Below, one piece after another: positions 1-7,399 of a stretch of DNA of 64,000 bases. Each line of letters starts with the position of its first letter. The first letter of the stretch is position 1. Origin of the DNA: Paenibacillus sp. FSL R7-0337 (GTDB lineage Bacteria; Bacillota; Bacilli; Paenibacillales; Paenibacillaceae); the NCBI RefSeq assembly GCF_037969875.1, contig NZ_CP150218.1, positions 7,502,001 to 7,566,000 on the forward strand, in the 5' to 3' direction. The position numbers and the translations under genes are program-made. The notes beneath the pieces are model-generated. The model worked only from the letters and a program-made list of their open reading frames with translations. It did not search any database and was not told the origin of the DNA.

Positions 1-433
1 CGCCTTCCTCAGCGCTCAGCGTCTCGTTACGCTGCTCATCGATAAGCTCGCGTGCGATCGTTCCGATGGCATATTGCCCAGTTGGCTCGGGTTGCGTGAA
101 CATCGGGAGCAGTCTGGACGCATAGACGGATACTCCTGTAAGAAGGAGGATGAATATCAGCAGCAGACTCTTCCATAGCTTCGGATACCGCTTAGGCGGG
201 CCCGTCCGGGGATGCCTCACAAGTCTGAATCCGAGTATGGTCAACAGCCCGAGCGCTGCGGCGTAGGCTGGAGCCATCTGGATCCGGTAATTTTCCAGCA
301 CCCCATGCAGCATCAAAGCTATAACGACAGCCAGCAGCATGAAGGTATCCAGCCTCCGGTTTTTCTTGGTCCCTATCCTTCCTGCTGTAACAGCCAGAAT
401 CACCACAATGACTACAATCTCAAATATTCTCAT
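1..433 (-). CDS. Alpha/beta hydrolase with N-terminal membrane segments (partial, C-terminus outside window)
   Basis: The gene starts at an ATG at 433 on the minus strand and runs off the window after 144 codons. The visible part has about three hydrophobic segments, then the sequence QPEPTGQYAIGT. This layout (membrane helices, then a P-x-PTG-x-Y-x-(I/V)GT stretch before the catalytic domain) is typical of Firmicutes proteins related to platelet-activating-factor acetylhydrolase and dienelactone hydrolase. The catalytic nucleophile elbow lies outside the window, so the enzyme class is inferred from the N-terminal half only. It is probably membrane anchored. A MerR-type promoter and operator lies immediately upstream (473-504), suggesting induction by a small-molecule or stress sensor. 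Confidence 0.6.
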   Translation of the reverse strand, partial: MRIFEIVVIVVILAVTAGRIGTKKNRRLDTFMLLAVVIALMLHGVLENYRIQMAPAYAAALGLLTILGFRLVRHPRTGPPKRYPKLWKSLLLIFILLLTGVSVYASRLLPMFTQPEPTGQYAIGTIARELIDEQRNETLSAEEG

Positions 434-472
434 TTGTACTCCCTCCATACTCTATTCATCTGGAACAATTAG

Positions 473-504
473 AGTATAAAGGTTGAAGTATACTTCAAGG
501 TCAA
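473..504 (-). promoter_or_regulatory. MerR-type promoter with palindromic operator between -35 and -10
   Basis: On the minus strand a -35 box TTGACC (504-499) and a -10 box TATACT (478-473) are separated by 20 bp. The spacer contains a perfect 16-bp palindrome, TTGAAGTATACTTCAA (483-498). An overlong spacer filled by a palindrome is the hallmark of promoters activated by MerR-family regulators. It lies 40 bp upstream of the partial hydrolase gene. Confidence 0.65.
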
Positions 505-534
505 GGCTTGATTTAATATGCCGGGCACATATGC

Positions 535-577
535 AAAAAAAGACGGCAGCCCGTTCCGGATTCGGAAGCGAACTGCC
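535..577 (-). terminator. Rho-independent terminator of the oxidoreductase gene
   Basis: Read on the minus strand, a GC-rich hairpin (GGCAG...CTGCC arms with an inner TTCCG/CGGAA stem) is followed by a run of seven T. It lies 30 bp past the stop codon of the YhdH/YhfP-type gene. Confidence 0.8.
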
Positions 578-607
578 ATCCCAACTGCTGACACTCGTCA
601 TGTGAGA

Positions 608-1600
608 CTAAGATAAGCGGACAAGCACGCGGCCACGGGTGCCTGACTGGAGAATATCCTGAAGCGCAGCAGGCAGCTCAGTCAGCGAAATTTCACGGTC
701 CACCAGCGTATCCAGCACCGCAGGCTTCATGTCGCCTGCCATGCGCTGCCAGAGCTTGGCCCGTTTCTCCATAGGGCAAGCTACGGAATCGATGCCGAGC
801 AGACTGACTCCGCGCAGGATAAACGGCAGGACGGTGGTCGGGACAGCCGTGCCTGCGGTTAAGCCGCTTGCGGCCACTGCACCGCCGTAGGCGATTTTGC
901 TCAGGACAGCAGCCAGCGGGGCGCCCCCGACTGAATCTACTGCTGCCTGCCAGAGCTGCTTGTCCAGCGGCTTCACCGCACTGCCCGCGACCTCTTCGCG
1001 GGAGATGACCTCGGCAGCACCCAGCTCCTGCAGATACCCGGCTTCATCCGTTCTGCCGGTACTGGCAGTAACCTGATAGCCCAGCTTAGCCAGAATGGCG
1101 GTTGCTGCACCTCCGACACCGCCGGTGGCACCGGTGACGAGCACTTTTCCCTGGTCAGGCGTCATGCCTTGAGCTTCCAGTGCCTGCACAGACAGCGCCG
1201 CCGTGAATCCGGCCGTGCCATAGATCATCGCTTCCCGCAGCGTCAAGCCCTCTGGCAGTTCAATAACCCAGTCCGCAGGGATACGGGCGTATTCGCTGAA
1301 GCCGCCGAAATGGGAGACGCCGATCCCATAGCTGGTAGCAATGACAGACTGGCCTTCGCGGAACCGGCTGTCCTTCGATGAGACTACCGTTCCTGACAGG
1401 TCAATCCCCGGAATGAACGGATAATTTCGCACAATATTCCCATTCGGGATGCTTGCCAGCCCGTCTTTATAGTTTACACTGGAATAAGCTACCTTAATTA
1501 ACACTTCACCAGCGGGCAGTTCCTCCAGGGATACCGGTCTGATCTCAACGGAGAATGGTTCTGTCTTGTCCACTACCAATGCTTGAAAAGGTTTCGTCAT
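608..1600 (-). CDS. YhdH/YhfP family NADPH-dependent quinone/acrylyl-CoA oxidoreductase
   Basis: This is a 330-residue zinc-independent medium-chain dehydrogenase/reductase. An N-terminal GroES-like domain (about 1-120, with SSVNYKDGLA and FIPGIDLSG) precedes a Rossmann fold with the nucleotide motif GATGGVGG at 157-164. The DSVGG stretch and the family-typical LLGIDSV segment near the C-terminus place it in the YhdH/YhfP group, which includes AcuI acrylyl-CoA reductases. It should be a soluble enzyme reducing an activated double bond or quinone with NADPH. The length is normal. It appears monocistronic, with its own terminator. The true substrate cannot be read from the sequence. Confidence 0.88.
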   Translation of the reverse strand: MTKPFQALVVDKTEPFSVEIRPVSLEELPAGEVLIKVAYSSVNYKDGLASIPNGNIVRNYPFIPGIDLSGTVVSSKDSRFREGQSVIATSYGIGVSHFGGFSEYARIPADWVIELPEGLTLREAMIYGTAGFTAALSVQALEAQGMTPDQGKVLVTGATGGVGGAATAILAKLGYQVTASTGRTDEAGYLQELGAAEVISREEVAGSAVKPLDKQLWQAAVDSVGGAPLAAVLSKIAYGGAVAASGLTAGTAVPTTVLPFILRGVSLLGIDSVACPMEKRAKLWQRMAGDMKPAVLDTLVDREISLTELPAALQDILQSGTRGRVLVRLS

Positions 1601-1734
1601 AACTTCTCGCTCCTAATCCATGCTGTATTGTTCTTAAATAAGAATTCATAGGCTTCGTGCCATTACTATTGTGCCCTGTCAACTAAGGAAACACAATGAT
1701 ATCCAACACTAAATGGTTACAAAGGAGCGTTCAT

Positions 1735-2226
1735 ATGAGAGTGAAATTGCATAAAACCGTGCTTACCGCAGCAATTTGTCTCGTTCTGGGCGGGGGAGCA
1801 CTGTACGTATCTGCTTCATCCGATCCCGGCCCGGCAGTACACCGGTTGCGGCTAAGTGAGGATGAGCCTGCGCGGTATCTGCAAGGGCTTGCGGCTGTGA
1901 CTCTGGATCAGCTGGAGCTGACGCTGGGTGATCAGAGCCGTCCGGGTAATTATATCAGTATCCCTAATCATACAGAGCTGCTATGGAGGAAGCCAGTGCC
2001 CACTCCGGCTGGTGAAGGGGAGCTGATCAAGTTCATACAGGAGGGGAGTGCGGTCTATCCTGCTCCTGAAGTTACTTATTATTGGCTGTGTTATCAGCGT
2101 CCCGGCAAGAGTGACAGCGATGATACGGTCACCTACTATATAGAAGCGAAAGTATTGGGGCAAGATGAAGAAGCGGCCGAGGATGAGCTGTTAAAGCTTG
2201 CTAAGGATTGGGAAATTCCCGGATAA
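1735..2226 (+). CDS. Hypothetical exported or membrane-anchored protein
   Basis: The protein has 163 residues. The start at 1735 is preferred over an in-frame ATG at 1696 because AAAGGAG lies 8 bp before it. A basic N-terminus followed by a hydrophobic stretch (about residues 8-27) is a signal peptide or signal anchor, without a lipobox cysteine. The rest is hydrophilic and slightly acidic. I do not recognise the family. It sits between a divergent oxidoreductase gene and the malic enzyme gene, with an 81-bp gap to the latter. Confidence 0.65.
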   Translation: MRVKLHKTVLTAAICLVLGGGALYVSASSDPGPAVHRLRLSEDEPARYLQGLAAVTLDQLELTLGDQSRPGNYISIPNHTELLWRKPVPTPAGEGELIKFIQEGSAVYPAPEVTYYWLCYQRPGKSDSDDTVTYYIEAKVLGQDEEAAEDELLKLAKDWEIPG

Positions 2227-2307
2227 CCCGGATTTAATTGTGAACAACATGTGAACTGTAGTATATTGAGGATAGAATTCATTCGTCTGATGAGGGAGGC
2301 ATACTCT

Positions 2308-3714
2308 ATGTCCATTGCAACAACGATGATTATCCGGCTAGAAATCCGTAAGGCCGAAGCTTCTTTTGGCGATGTGGCGTCCAGGCTGGCAGCAGCCGGC
2401 GGCGATATTGTAGCGATTGACGTGATCCGTGGCGGCAAGGATGTGACGACCCGTGACCTGACCGTGAATGTGCAGGATGCGGCGAATGAAGAGATTATCA
2501 GCGTGCTGAAGAATATGCCTGGAATCAAAGTTATCAATGTCTCCGACCGTACCTTCCTGGCCCATCTCGGCGGCAAAATCGAGGTTACCCCGAAGATGCC
2601 GATCAAGAACCGCGAGGATCTGTCGCTGGTGTATACCCCAGGCGTGGCCCGTGTCTGTACGGCGATTGCCGAAGATCCGTCCAAGGCGTATTCCCTGACG
2701 ATGAAAAGAAATACGGTAGCTGTCGTCACCGACGGCACTGCTGTACTGGGGCTTGGCGATATCGGACCGGAGGCGGCGATGCCGGTTATGGAGGGCAAGG
2801 CCATGCTGTTCAAGCAGCTGGCGGATATTGACGGGTTCCCGCTATGTCTGAACACTAAGGACCCGGAAGAAATCATTCAGATTGTGAAAGCGGTTGCTCC
2901 CGGCTTCGGGGGCATCAATCTGGAGGACATCAGCTCTCCGCGCTGCTTCGAGATTGAACGGCGCTTGTCGGCGGAACTGGATATTCCGGTTTTCCATGAT
3001 GACCAGCACGGAACAGCAGTAGTTGCTCTGGCCGGATTACTGAACGCGCTCCAGGTCGTGGAGAAGAAGATTGCAGACTCCAGAATCGTAGTCGTCGGCA
3101 TCGGTGCGGCAGGCGTATCGATTTGCCGTCTGCTGCTGGCGGCAGGTGCCAAGCATCTCTATGCGGTAGACAAGGAGGGGATACTGAACCGGAACGAATC
3201 CTACACCAATGCTGAATGGAGCTGGCTGGCCGAAGCCACGAATCCTGAGAATCTGAGCGGAGGACTGGATGAGGCGGTGCGCGGAGCAGATGTCTTCATC
3301 GGTGTATCCAGAGGAGGGATTTTGCAGGTTAGCCATCTGCAGAGCATGGCCCAGGACAGCATCGTGTTCGCTATGGCTAATCCGACCCCGGAGATTGAAC
3401 CGGATCTGGCGGAGCCTTACGTCCGGGTGCTGGCAACCGGCAGAAGCGATTACCCTAACCAGATTAACAACGTGCTGTGTTTTCCGGGGATTTTCCGCGG
3501 GGCGCTGGACTGCCGGGCGAAGACGGTGAATCTGGAGATGAAGCTGGCTGCGGCGCAGGCTATTGCCGCAGTGGTCCACCCGGATGAGCGGAATGAGCAA
3601 TATATTATTCCGAGTATTTTCAATGAGAAGGTAGTGGAGCAGGTACGTCTGGCTGTCATCCGGGCAGCGATCGCTACCGGCATCGCCCGGCGCATCCCGC
3701 CGGATGTGAGCTGA
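2308..3714 (+). CDS. Malic enzyme with N-terminal ACT domain (malate to pyruvate + CO2)
   Basis: The protein has 468 residues from the ATG at 2308, which follows GAGGGAGG; an upstream in-frame GTG at 2251 lacks a good ribosome site. Residues about 1-75 form an ACT regulatory domain. The catalytic part has YTPGVARVC, then VVTDGTAVLGLGDIGP, the FHDDQHGTA motif that holds the divalent metal, and a Rossmann segment VVVGIGAAG. These are diagnostic of short bacterial NAD(P)-dependent malic enzymes. It links the TCA cycle to pyruvate in the cytoplasm. The ACT domain suggests control by a small ligand. Whether NAD or NADP is preferred is not evident. Confidence 0.93.
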   Translation: MSIATTMIIRLEIRKAEASFGDVASRLAAAGGDIVAIDVIRGGKDVTTRDLTVNVQDAANEEIISVLKNMPGIKVINVSDRTFLAHLGGKIEVTPKMPIKNREDLSLVYTPGVARVCTAIAEDPSKAYSLTMKRNTVAVVTDGTAVLGLGDIGPEAAMPVMEGKAMLFKQLADIDGFPLCLNTKDPEEIIQIVKAVAPGFGGINLEDISSPRCFEIERRLSAELDIPVFHDDQHGTAVVALAGLLNALQVVEKKIADSRIVVVGIGAAGVSICRLLLAAGAKHLYAVDKEGILNRNESYTNAEWSWLAEATNPENLSGGLDEAVRGADVFIGVSRGGILQVSHLQSMAQDSIVFAMANPTPEIEPDLAEPYVRVLATGRSDYPNQINNVLCFPGIFRGALDCRAKTVNLEMKLAAAQAIAAVVHPDERNEQYIIPSIFNEKVVEQVRLAVIRAAIATGIARRIPPDVS

Positions 3715-4223
3715 ACGGGAATCATTAACCGGAACAGCTCTGGATAAGGGCAAGGTGAACAAGCTGCGGCCTTGGGGCTGCGGCTTGGTTTGCGTCTGCT
3801 TTTGCGAAAAAGTATATAGTTGGCAAATATAGAAGCCAGGATGCCAGGGTCAGGGAGTGATAGGTTCTGGACTACGGCTTACGCCGGTGCTTAAGGGAGA
3901 GGTGTGAGATACGTCTGGCAGGAATTAGATGGATTTTGTACACTTGCTGCTGGCCATTGGGGGCATGGCAGGGCAACAATTGGATAAACAACACTTAAAT
4001 ATCGTGATTCAAGTAAAGTGTTCAAAATCTGAGTTAACAGTTGTGCTTTTTCCACTTGTTTCCTGGGAATTCCCGAAATTTGAGAAATTAAGATGCGTTT
4101 ATCCACTTGCTTCCAGCTGGGGGGGCGGCGAGCTCTTCAGTGGCAGGCTACGCTGTTTATATATAAGGAGCAGCATGGTAAAATATACAAATGGATACAA
4201 TGATTCATCATTCAGGAGGGCTT
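3715..4223. other. 509-bp intergenic region with inverted and repeated CACTTG motifs, no supported gene
   Basis: No convincing coding region is present. The stretch holds an inverted repeat AACACTT (3990-3996) / AAGTGTT (4016-4022) and three copies of a motif around CACTTG followed by C/T-rich sequence (near 3939-3952, 4051-4064 and 4101-4116). A 130-codon frame at 3929-4321 overlaps the next gene, has no ribosome site and looks spurious. Confidence 0.4.
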
Positions 4224-4763
4224 ATGTACCGCAGAATTCATATTATGGGAGCTTCCGGGGCGGGAACAACTACTTTGGGCAAGGCGCTGGCGGCGAGGCT
4301 TCCGCATGTACATCTGGATAGTGACGATTATTTCTGGGAGCAGAAGTATACGAAGCAAAGTGTTGTGGCAGAGCGTCTGAACAAATTGCAGGCAGATATG
4401 GCGCAGAATGAGCCGTGGATTCTGTCCGGTGCGGTCTGCGGCTGGGGGGATTCGCTGCGGGATACCTTTGACCTGGTGGTTTTCCTATGGATTCCTGAGC
4501 AGGTTCGTCTGGAACGTCTGCGGGCGCGGGAGTATGAACGATACGGTGATGAGGGTCTGCCGGGCGGAGATAAATATGAGGATGTACAAGAGTTTATGGC
4601 TTGGGCGGCACTGTATGATACGGCAGGCCCGGAGGTCCGCAGCCGGACGCTGCATGAGGAATGGATGGCCGGGCTAAGCGGTGATCTGCTGCGGCTGGAA
4701 GGGGATCTTACGGTGGAGGAACGGGTGGAGGCAGTACTGCAAAACCTATCCCGTTCAAGCTAA
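4224..4763 (+). CDS. P-loop nucleotide kinase-like protein (adenylate kinase/topology-modulation type)
   Basis: The protein has 179 residues from the ATG at 4224, directly after AGGAGGG. A Walker A motif GASGAGTTT is at residues 9-17, followed by the HLDSDDYFW segment that in this family positions the substrate nucleotide. An LRAREYERYG stretch in the middle resembles the lid arginines. The fold is that of small P-loop kinases often annotated as AAA-family ATPase or DNA topology modulation protein. The real phosphate acceptor is unknown. It is followed 28 bp later by a lipoprotein gene on the same strand. Confidence 0.75.
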   Translation: MYRRIHIMGASGAGTTTLGKALAARLPHVHLDSDDYFWEQKYTKQSVVAERLNKLQADMAQNEPWILSGAVCGWGDSLRDTFDLVVFLWIPEQVRLERLRAREYERYGDEGLPGGDKYEDVQEFMAWAALYDTAGPEVRSRTLHEEWMAGLSGDLLRLEGDLTVEERVEAVLQNLSRSS

Positions 4764-4791
4764 TGTATTTAATGGGAAAAGGGGGCTGACT

Positions 4792-5229
4792 ATGAAGAAA
4801 ATACTGCGTGCGCTGCTGCTTCCGGCAATTCTGCTACTGCTGCTAACGTCCTGCAATACGGAAACGACCTATTTCAACTATACCTTCAAGGGCGAGGGGG
4901 ACACCTGGACGGGTGTCTATAAGCAGGAGGCCAGCCAGAAGCTGATTACCAAAAAGAACAAAGTAAGCAGTGAAAGCTCTAAGCGGTATAACTTAGTACT
5001 GCGCTACAAAGGCGACCAGTCTGATCTCGAAGAGATTAAACAGATGAAATATACGTTTAAAGCTAAGCATAGCAGCGGCAGCCAGACAATCGAAGGACCT
5101 GTGGCAGTGGCAATGCTGAAAATGAGTGCTTCTGGAAATGGATCTGTTGAGAAAGAGGACTCCGCCATTAAAGTCACTGTCGAGTGGGACGGAAAGAGTG
5201 AGGAGTTTGAACTCAAGAATGAGAAGTAG
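4792..5229 (+). CDS. Small lipoprotein of unknown function
   Basis: The protein has 145 residues from the ATG at 4792 (GGGGG ribosome site); a longer upstream frame to 4681 overlaps the kinase gene and is a shadow. The signal peptide ends in a lipobox LLTSC, so the mature protein should be lipidated at that cysteine and face outward from the membrane. The remainder is charged, with predicted beta strands (FNYTFKGEGDTWTG, VTVEWDGKSEEF). Such FKGE-type extracytoplasmic beta proteins are common near Bacillales stress or sensing genes, but no function can be assigned. The histidine phosphatase gene starts 12 bp later, suggesting co-transcription. Confidence 0.75.
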   Translation: MKKILRALLLPAILLLLLTSCNTETTYFNYTFKGEGDTWTGVYKQEASQKLITKKNKVSSESSKRYNLVLRYKGDQSDLEEIKQMKYTFKAKHSSGSQTIEGPVAVAMLKMSASGNGSVEKEDSAIKVTVEWDGKSEEFELKNEK

Positions 5230-5241
5230 GGGATTAGGAGA

Positions 5242-5814
5242 TTGAAGCTGGGATTGATTAGACATTTCAAAGTAGACCTGAAACCGCAGCGGACTTGGCT
5301 GACAGGGGAAGAATTCAACCAGTGGCTCCAAGAGTATGAATTAGCACCTATTCAGGCTCCTGAGCATGAGCTTGGCGGGCAGCGCTGGACCCTCTGTCTG
5401 TGTAGTGATCAGGCGAGGGCGGTACATACGGCAAGTTATTTTGAGGCTCAGAGATTTGTATATACAGAGCTGTTAAGGGAGATTAGCGTGACGGCACTGC
5501 GGCTCGGGAGAATTAGGCTTAGCAGACTACGTCTGCCTGTATCTTTTTGGCTTATACTTGGACGTTTGTTCTGGTCGGTAGGTCATTCTTCTCAACCTGA
5601 GAGCCAAGCCGCTGTTCTGCGGCGAGCGGATAGAGTAATTGATTCTCTGCTTGTTGATAATGAGGCGGCTGCGCAAGAAGGCTGTGTCCTAATTGTCAGT
5701 CATGGTGCGTTCATGAAGGTTCTAGACCGCAGGCTCCGGCGCAGGGGCTTCGAGGCTGACCGGATGCTTTATCCGCGTAATGGTCAATTATTTATGTATG
5801 AAATGAAGGAATAG
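5242..5814 (+). CDS. Histidine phosphatase superfamily protein
   Basis: The protein has 190 residues. The start is a TTG at 5242; the upstream stop at 5227 leaves no better choice, and the catalytic RH must be included. The RH motif is at residues 7-8, a second conserved arginine lies in SDQARAVHTA (about 59), and the second catalytic histidine is H154 in VSHGAF. These mark the phosphoglycerate-mutase-like phosphatase fold. The central part is unusually basic and hydrophobic (residues about 88-112). The substrate is unknown. It lies 12 bp downstream of the lipoprotein gene. Confidence 0.78.
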   Translation: MKLGLIRHFKVDLKPQRTWLTGEEFNQWLQEYELAPIQAPEHELGGQRWTLCLCSDQARAVHTASYFEAQRFVYTELLREISVTALRLGRIRLSRLRLPVSFWLILGRLFWSVGHSSQPESQAAVLRRADRVIDSLLVDNEAAAQEGCVLIVSHGAFMKVLDRRLRRRGFEADRMLYPRNGQLFMYEMKE

Positions 5815-5848
5815 TTCCACTACAATATGAGAGCGGAGGCAACCTGCC

Positions 5849-6292
5849 ATGGTAACCATCGAACAAATCGAAATCGCATCACTGGAAGCATTAAACACAC
5901 TCTACAATGAATTAATGGGCGGACGGGCGGACCCGGTGAAGCTGGAGAATGCCTTTCGGACAATCCGGGAGGATGAGCGGTATGTGCTGCTGGGTGCTTT
6001 TGTGGACGGGGAGTTGCTAGGCTCTTTGATGGGAATCGTCTGTCAGGACTTGGTGGGGGATTGCCGCCCGTTCATGGTCATTGAGAATGTGGTCGTATCT
6101 TCGCGCGCACGGCGGCAGGGGCTTGGCAAGAAGCTGATGACTGCGATCGAAGATATTGCGCATGAACGGGACTGCTACTATATCATTTTCGTGTCGGGAG
6201 AGAAGCGGAAGGAAGCGCATATTTTCTATGAGACGATGGGGTATAGAGAGGAGAAGGTCGAGGGGTACCGCAAGCATCTCAGCTCGCATTAG
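5849..6292 (+). CDS. GNAT family N-acetyltransferase
   Basis: The protein has 147 residues, with the start preceded by CGGAGG. The acetyl-CoA binding motif RRQGLGKKLM follows the beta strand MVIENVVVS, and the C-terminal FYETMGYREE is the usual GNAT beta-alpha-beta end. It should acetylate an amine in the cytoplasm; the substrate is not evident. It is the third gene of a same-strand run with short gaps (34 bp upstream, 14 bp downstream). Confidence 0.85.
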   Translation: MVTIEQIEIASLEALNTLYNELMGGRADPVKLENAFRTIREDERYVLLGAFVDGELLGSLMGIVCQDLVGDCRPFMVIENVVVSSRARRQGLGKKLMTAIEDIAHERDCYYIIFVSGEKRKEAHIFYETMGYREEKVEGYRKHLSSH

Positions 6293-6306
6293 GGTGGGGG
6301 AAACAT

Positions 6307-7206
6307 ATGATTCAAGGGAAACTTACAAGTGTAGGAAATCATAAGTTGTATCACAGTATTATGGGTGAAGACAAAGGCTTGCCTCCAGTAGTGTTGGAGC
6401 ATGGCTGTGGTTCTTCCGCGTTGTTCTGGTCGCTTGTTGCTCCTGAGGTTGCTAAGGTCACCCAAGTTATCGTATATGATCGTGCGGGCTATGGCTGGAG
6501 TGAGCCAGGACCGTTCCCGCGTACCAATGAGCAGTGCGTAACTGAGCTGTATGAGCTGTTGCAGCAATCTGGAACGAAAGGTCCTTATCTAATGGTCGGT
6601 CATTCCTATGGCGGATTAAATGTAAGGCTGTTTGCCGGGAGATATCCGGGGCTAGTGGCGGGAGTGGTGCTAGTAGATTCGATGCATGAGGATGAAGTTA
6701 CAGCGCGGTTTCCGGAAGAGCATGTGAAGGGGCAGCTTATGGCGGTGAGGTTCTATCGGGCTATGAATTTGCTGTCCAGAACCGGGTTGTTAAAGGTCTT
6801 GTCCGCATTGAGAAGCTTCCCCGGTTTCTCTGCTGCCATTAAGCCTTTTTCGAAGCAGACGCAAGCGCTGTTATGGAGATTATCCTTTCAAAAAAAGACT
6901 ATAGCGGCCATGCACAGCGAGTTCGCTAATGTTCAGCCCGGTTATGAGCAGGTGAGGGAACTGAAGCAAACCGATATTCCATTGACCGTTATCAAATCGG
7001 AAATAGTCAATGACTTCTATCCGGGGACTTCGGAAGATACGAAGCGGACCATAAGAGAGAAGCTGTGGGAAGTGGCAAATGAGCTGAAGCATACCTCAAC
7101 TAACAGCCAGCTGGTTGAAGCACGGGGCAGCGGGCATAACATACATATTGAGAAACCGCAGGTTATTATCGATGCAATAGTGCAGATGCTGCGGCCCCAT
7201 CATTAA
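6307..7206 (+). CDS. Alpha/beta hydrolase
   Basis: The protein has 299 residues. The oxyanion segment EHGCGSS, the YDRAGYGWSEPG strand and the nucleophile elbow GHSYGG (Ser100) are clear. VLVDSMHED contains a candidate acid residue, and GSGHNIHIEKP carries the catalytic histidine. This is the common soluble or surface-associated alpha/beta hydrolase type of Paenibacillus and Bacillus. The substrate is unknown. A GGTGGGGG site lies upstream, 14 bp from the GNAT stop, so the two are probably co-transcribed. Confidence 0.87.
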   Translation: MIQGKLTSVGNHKLYHSIMGEDKGLPPVVLEHGCGSSALFWSLVAPEVAKVTQVIVYDRAGYGWSEPGPFPRTNEQCVTELYELLQQSGTKGPYLMVGHSYGGLNVRLFAGRYPGLVAGVVLVDSMHEDEVTARFPEEHVKGQLMAVRFYRAMNLLSRTGLLKVLSALRSFPGFSAAIKPFSKQTQALLWRLSFQKKTIAAMHSEFANVQPGYEQVRELKQTDIPLTVIKSEIVNDFYPGTSEDTKRTIREKLWEVANELKHTSTNSQLVEARGSGHNIHIEKPQVIIDAIVQMLRPHH

Positions 7207-7207
7207 T

Positions 7208-7253
7208 AAGCTATTTCCAAAGCTGGGACACACAGGTTCTAGCTTTTTTTTGT
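7208..7253 (+). terminator. Probable rho-independent terminator
   Basis: AAGCTA...TAGCTT arms are followed by eight T directly after the hydrolase stop codon. The stem is only 6 bp with a long loop, so the call is moderate. Confidence 0.5.
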
Positions 7254-7315
7254 TGTTACAATTCAATTCTCCACTAAGTGTCAGGTTTCATCACCGCTCC
7301 TCCCAGAATTTAAAT

Positions 7316-7345
7316 TTGACCATCTCCATGATAGCGCTTTATAAT
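7316..7345 (+). promoter_or_regulatory. Sigma-A type promoter of the two-component/sugar locus
   Basis: TTGACC (7316-7321) and TATAAT (7340-7345) are separated by 18 bp, 55 bp upstream of the response-regulator start. Confidence 0.65.
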
Positions 7346-7399
7346 CCGTTCATAGTGGCTAGGGCCAGAGGTTAAGAATAGAGAAGGCGGGGGAGAATC

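Noticed and set aside
2136..2876. 246-codon open frame opposite the malic enzyme gene
   Set aside because: Serine/isoleucine-rich shadow of a certain enzyme gene; no start signals.
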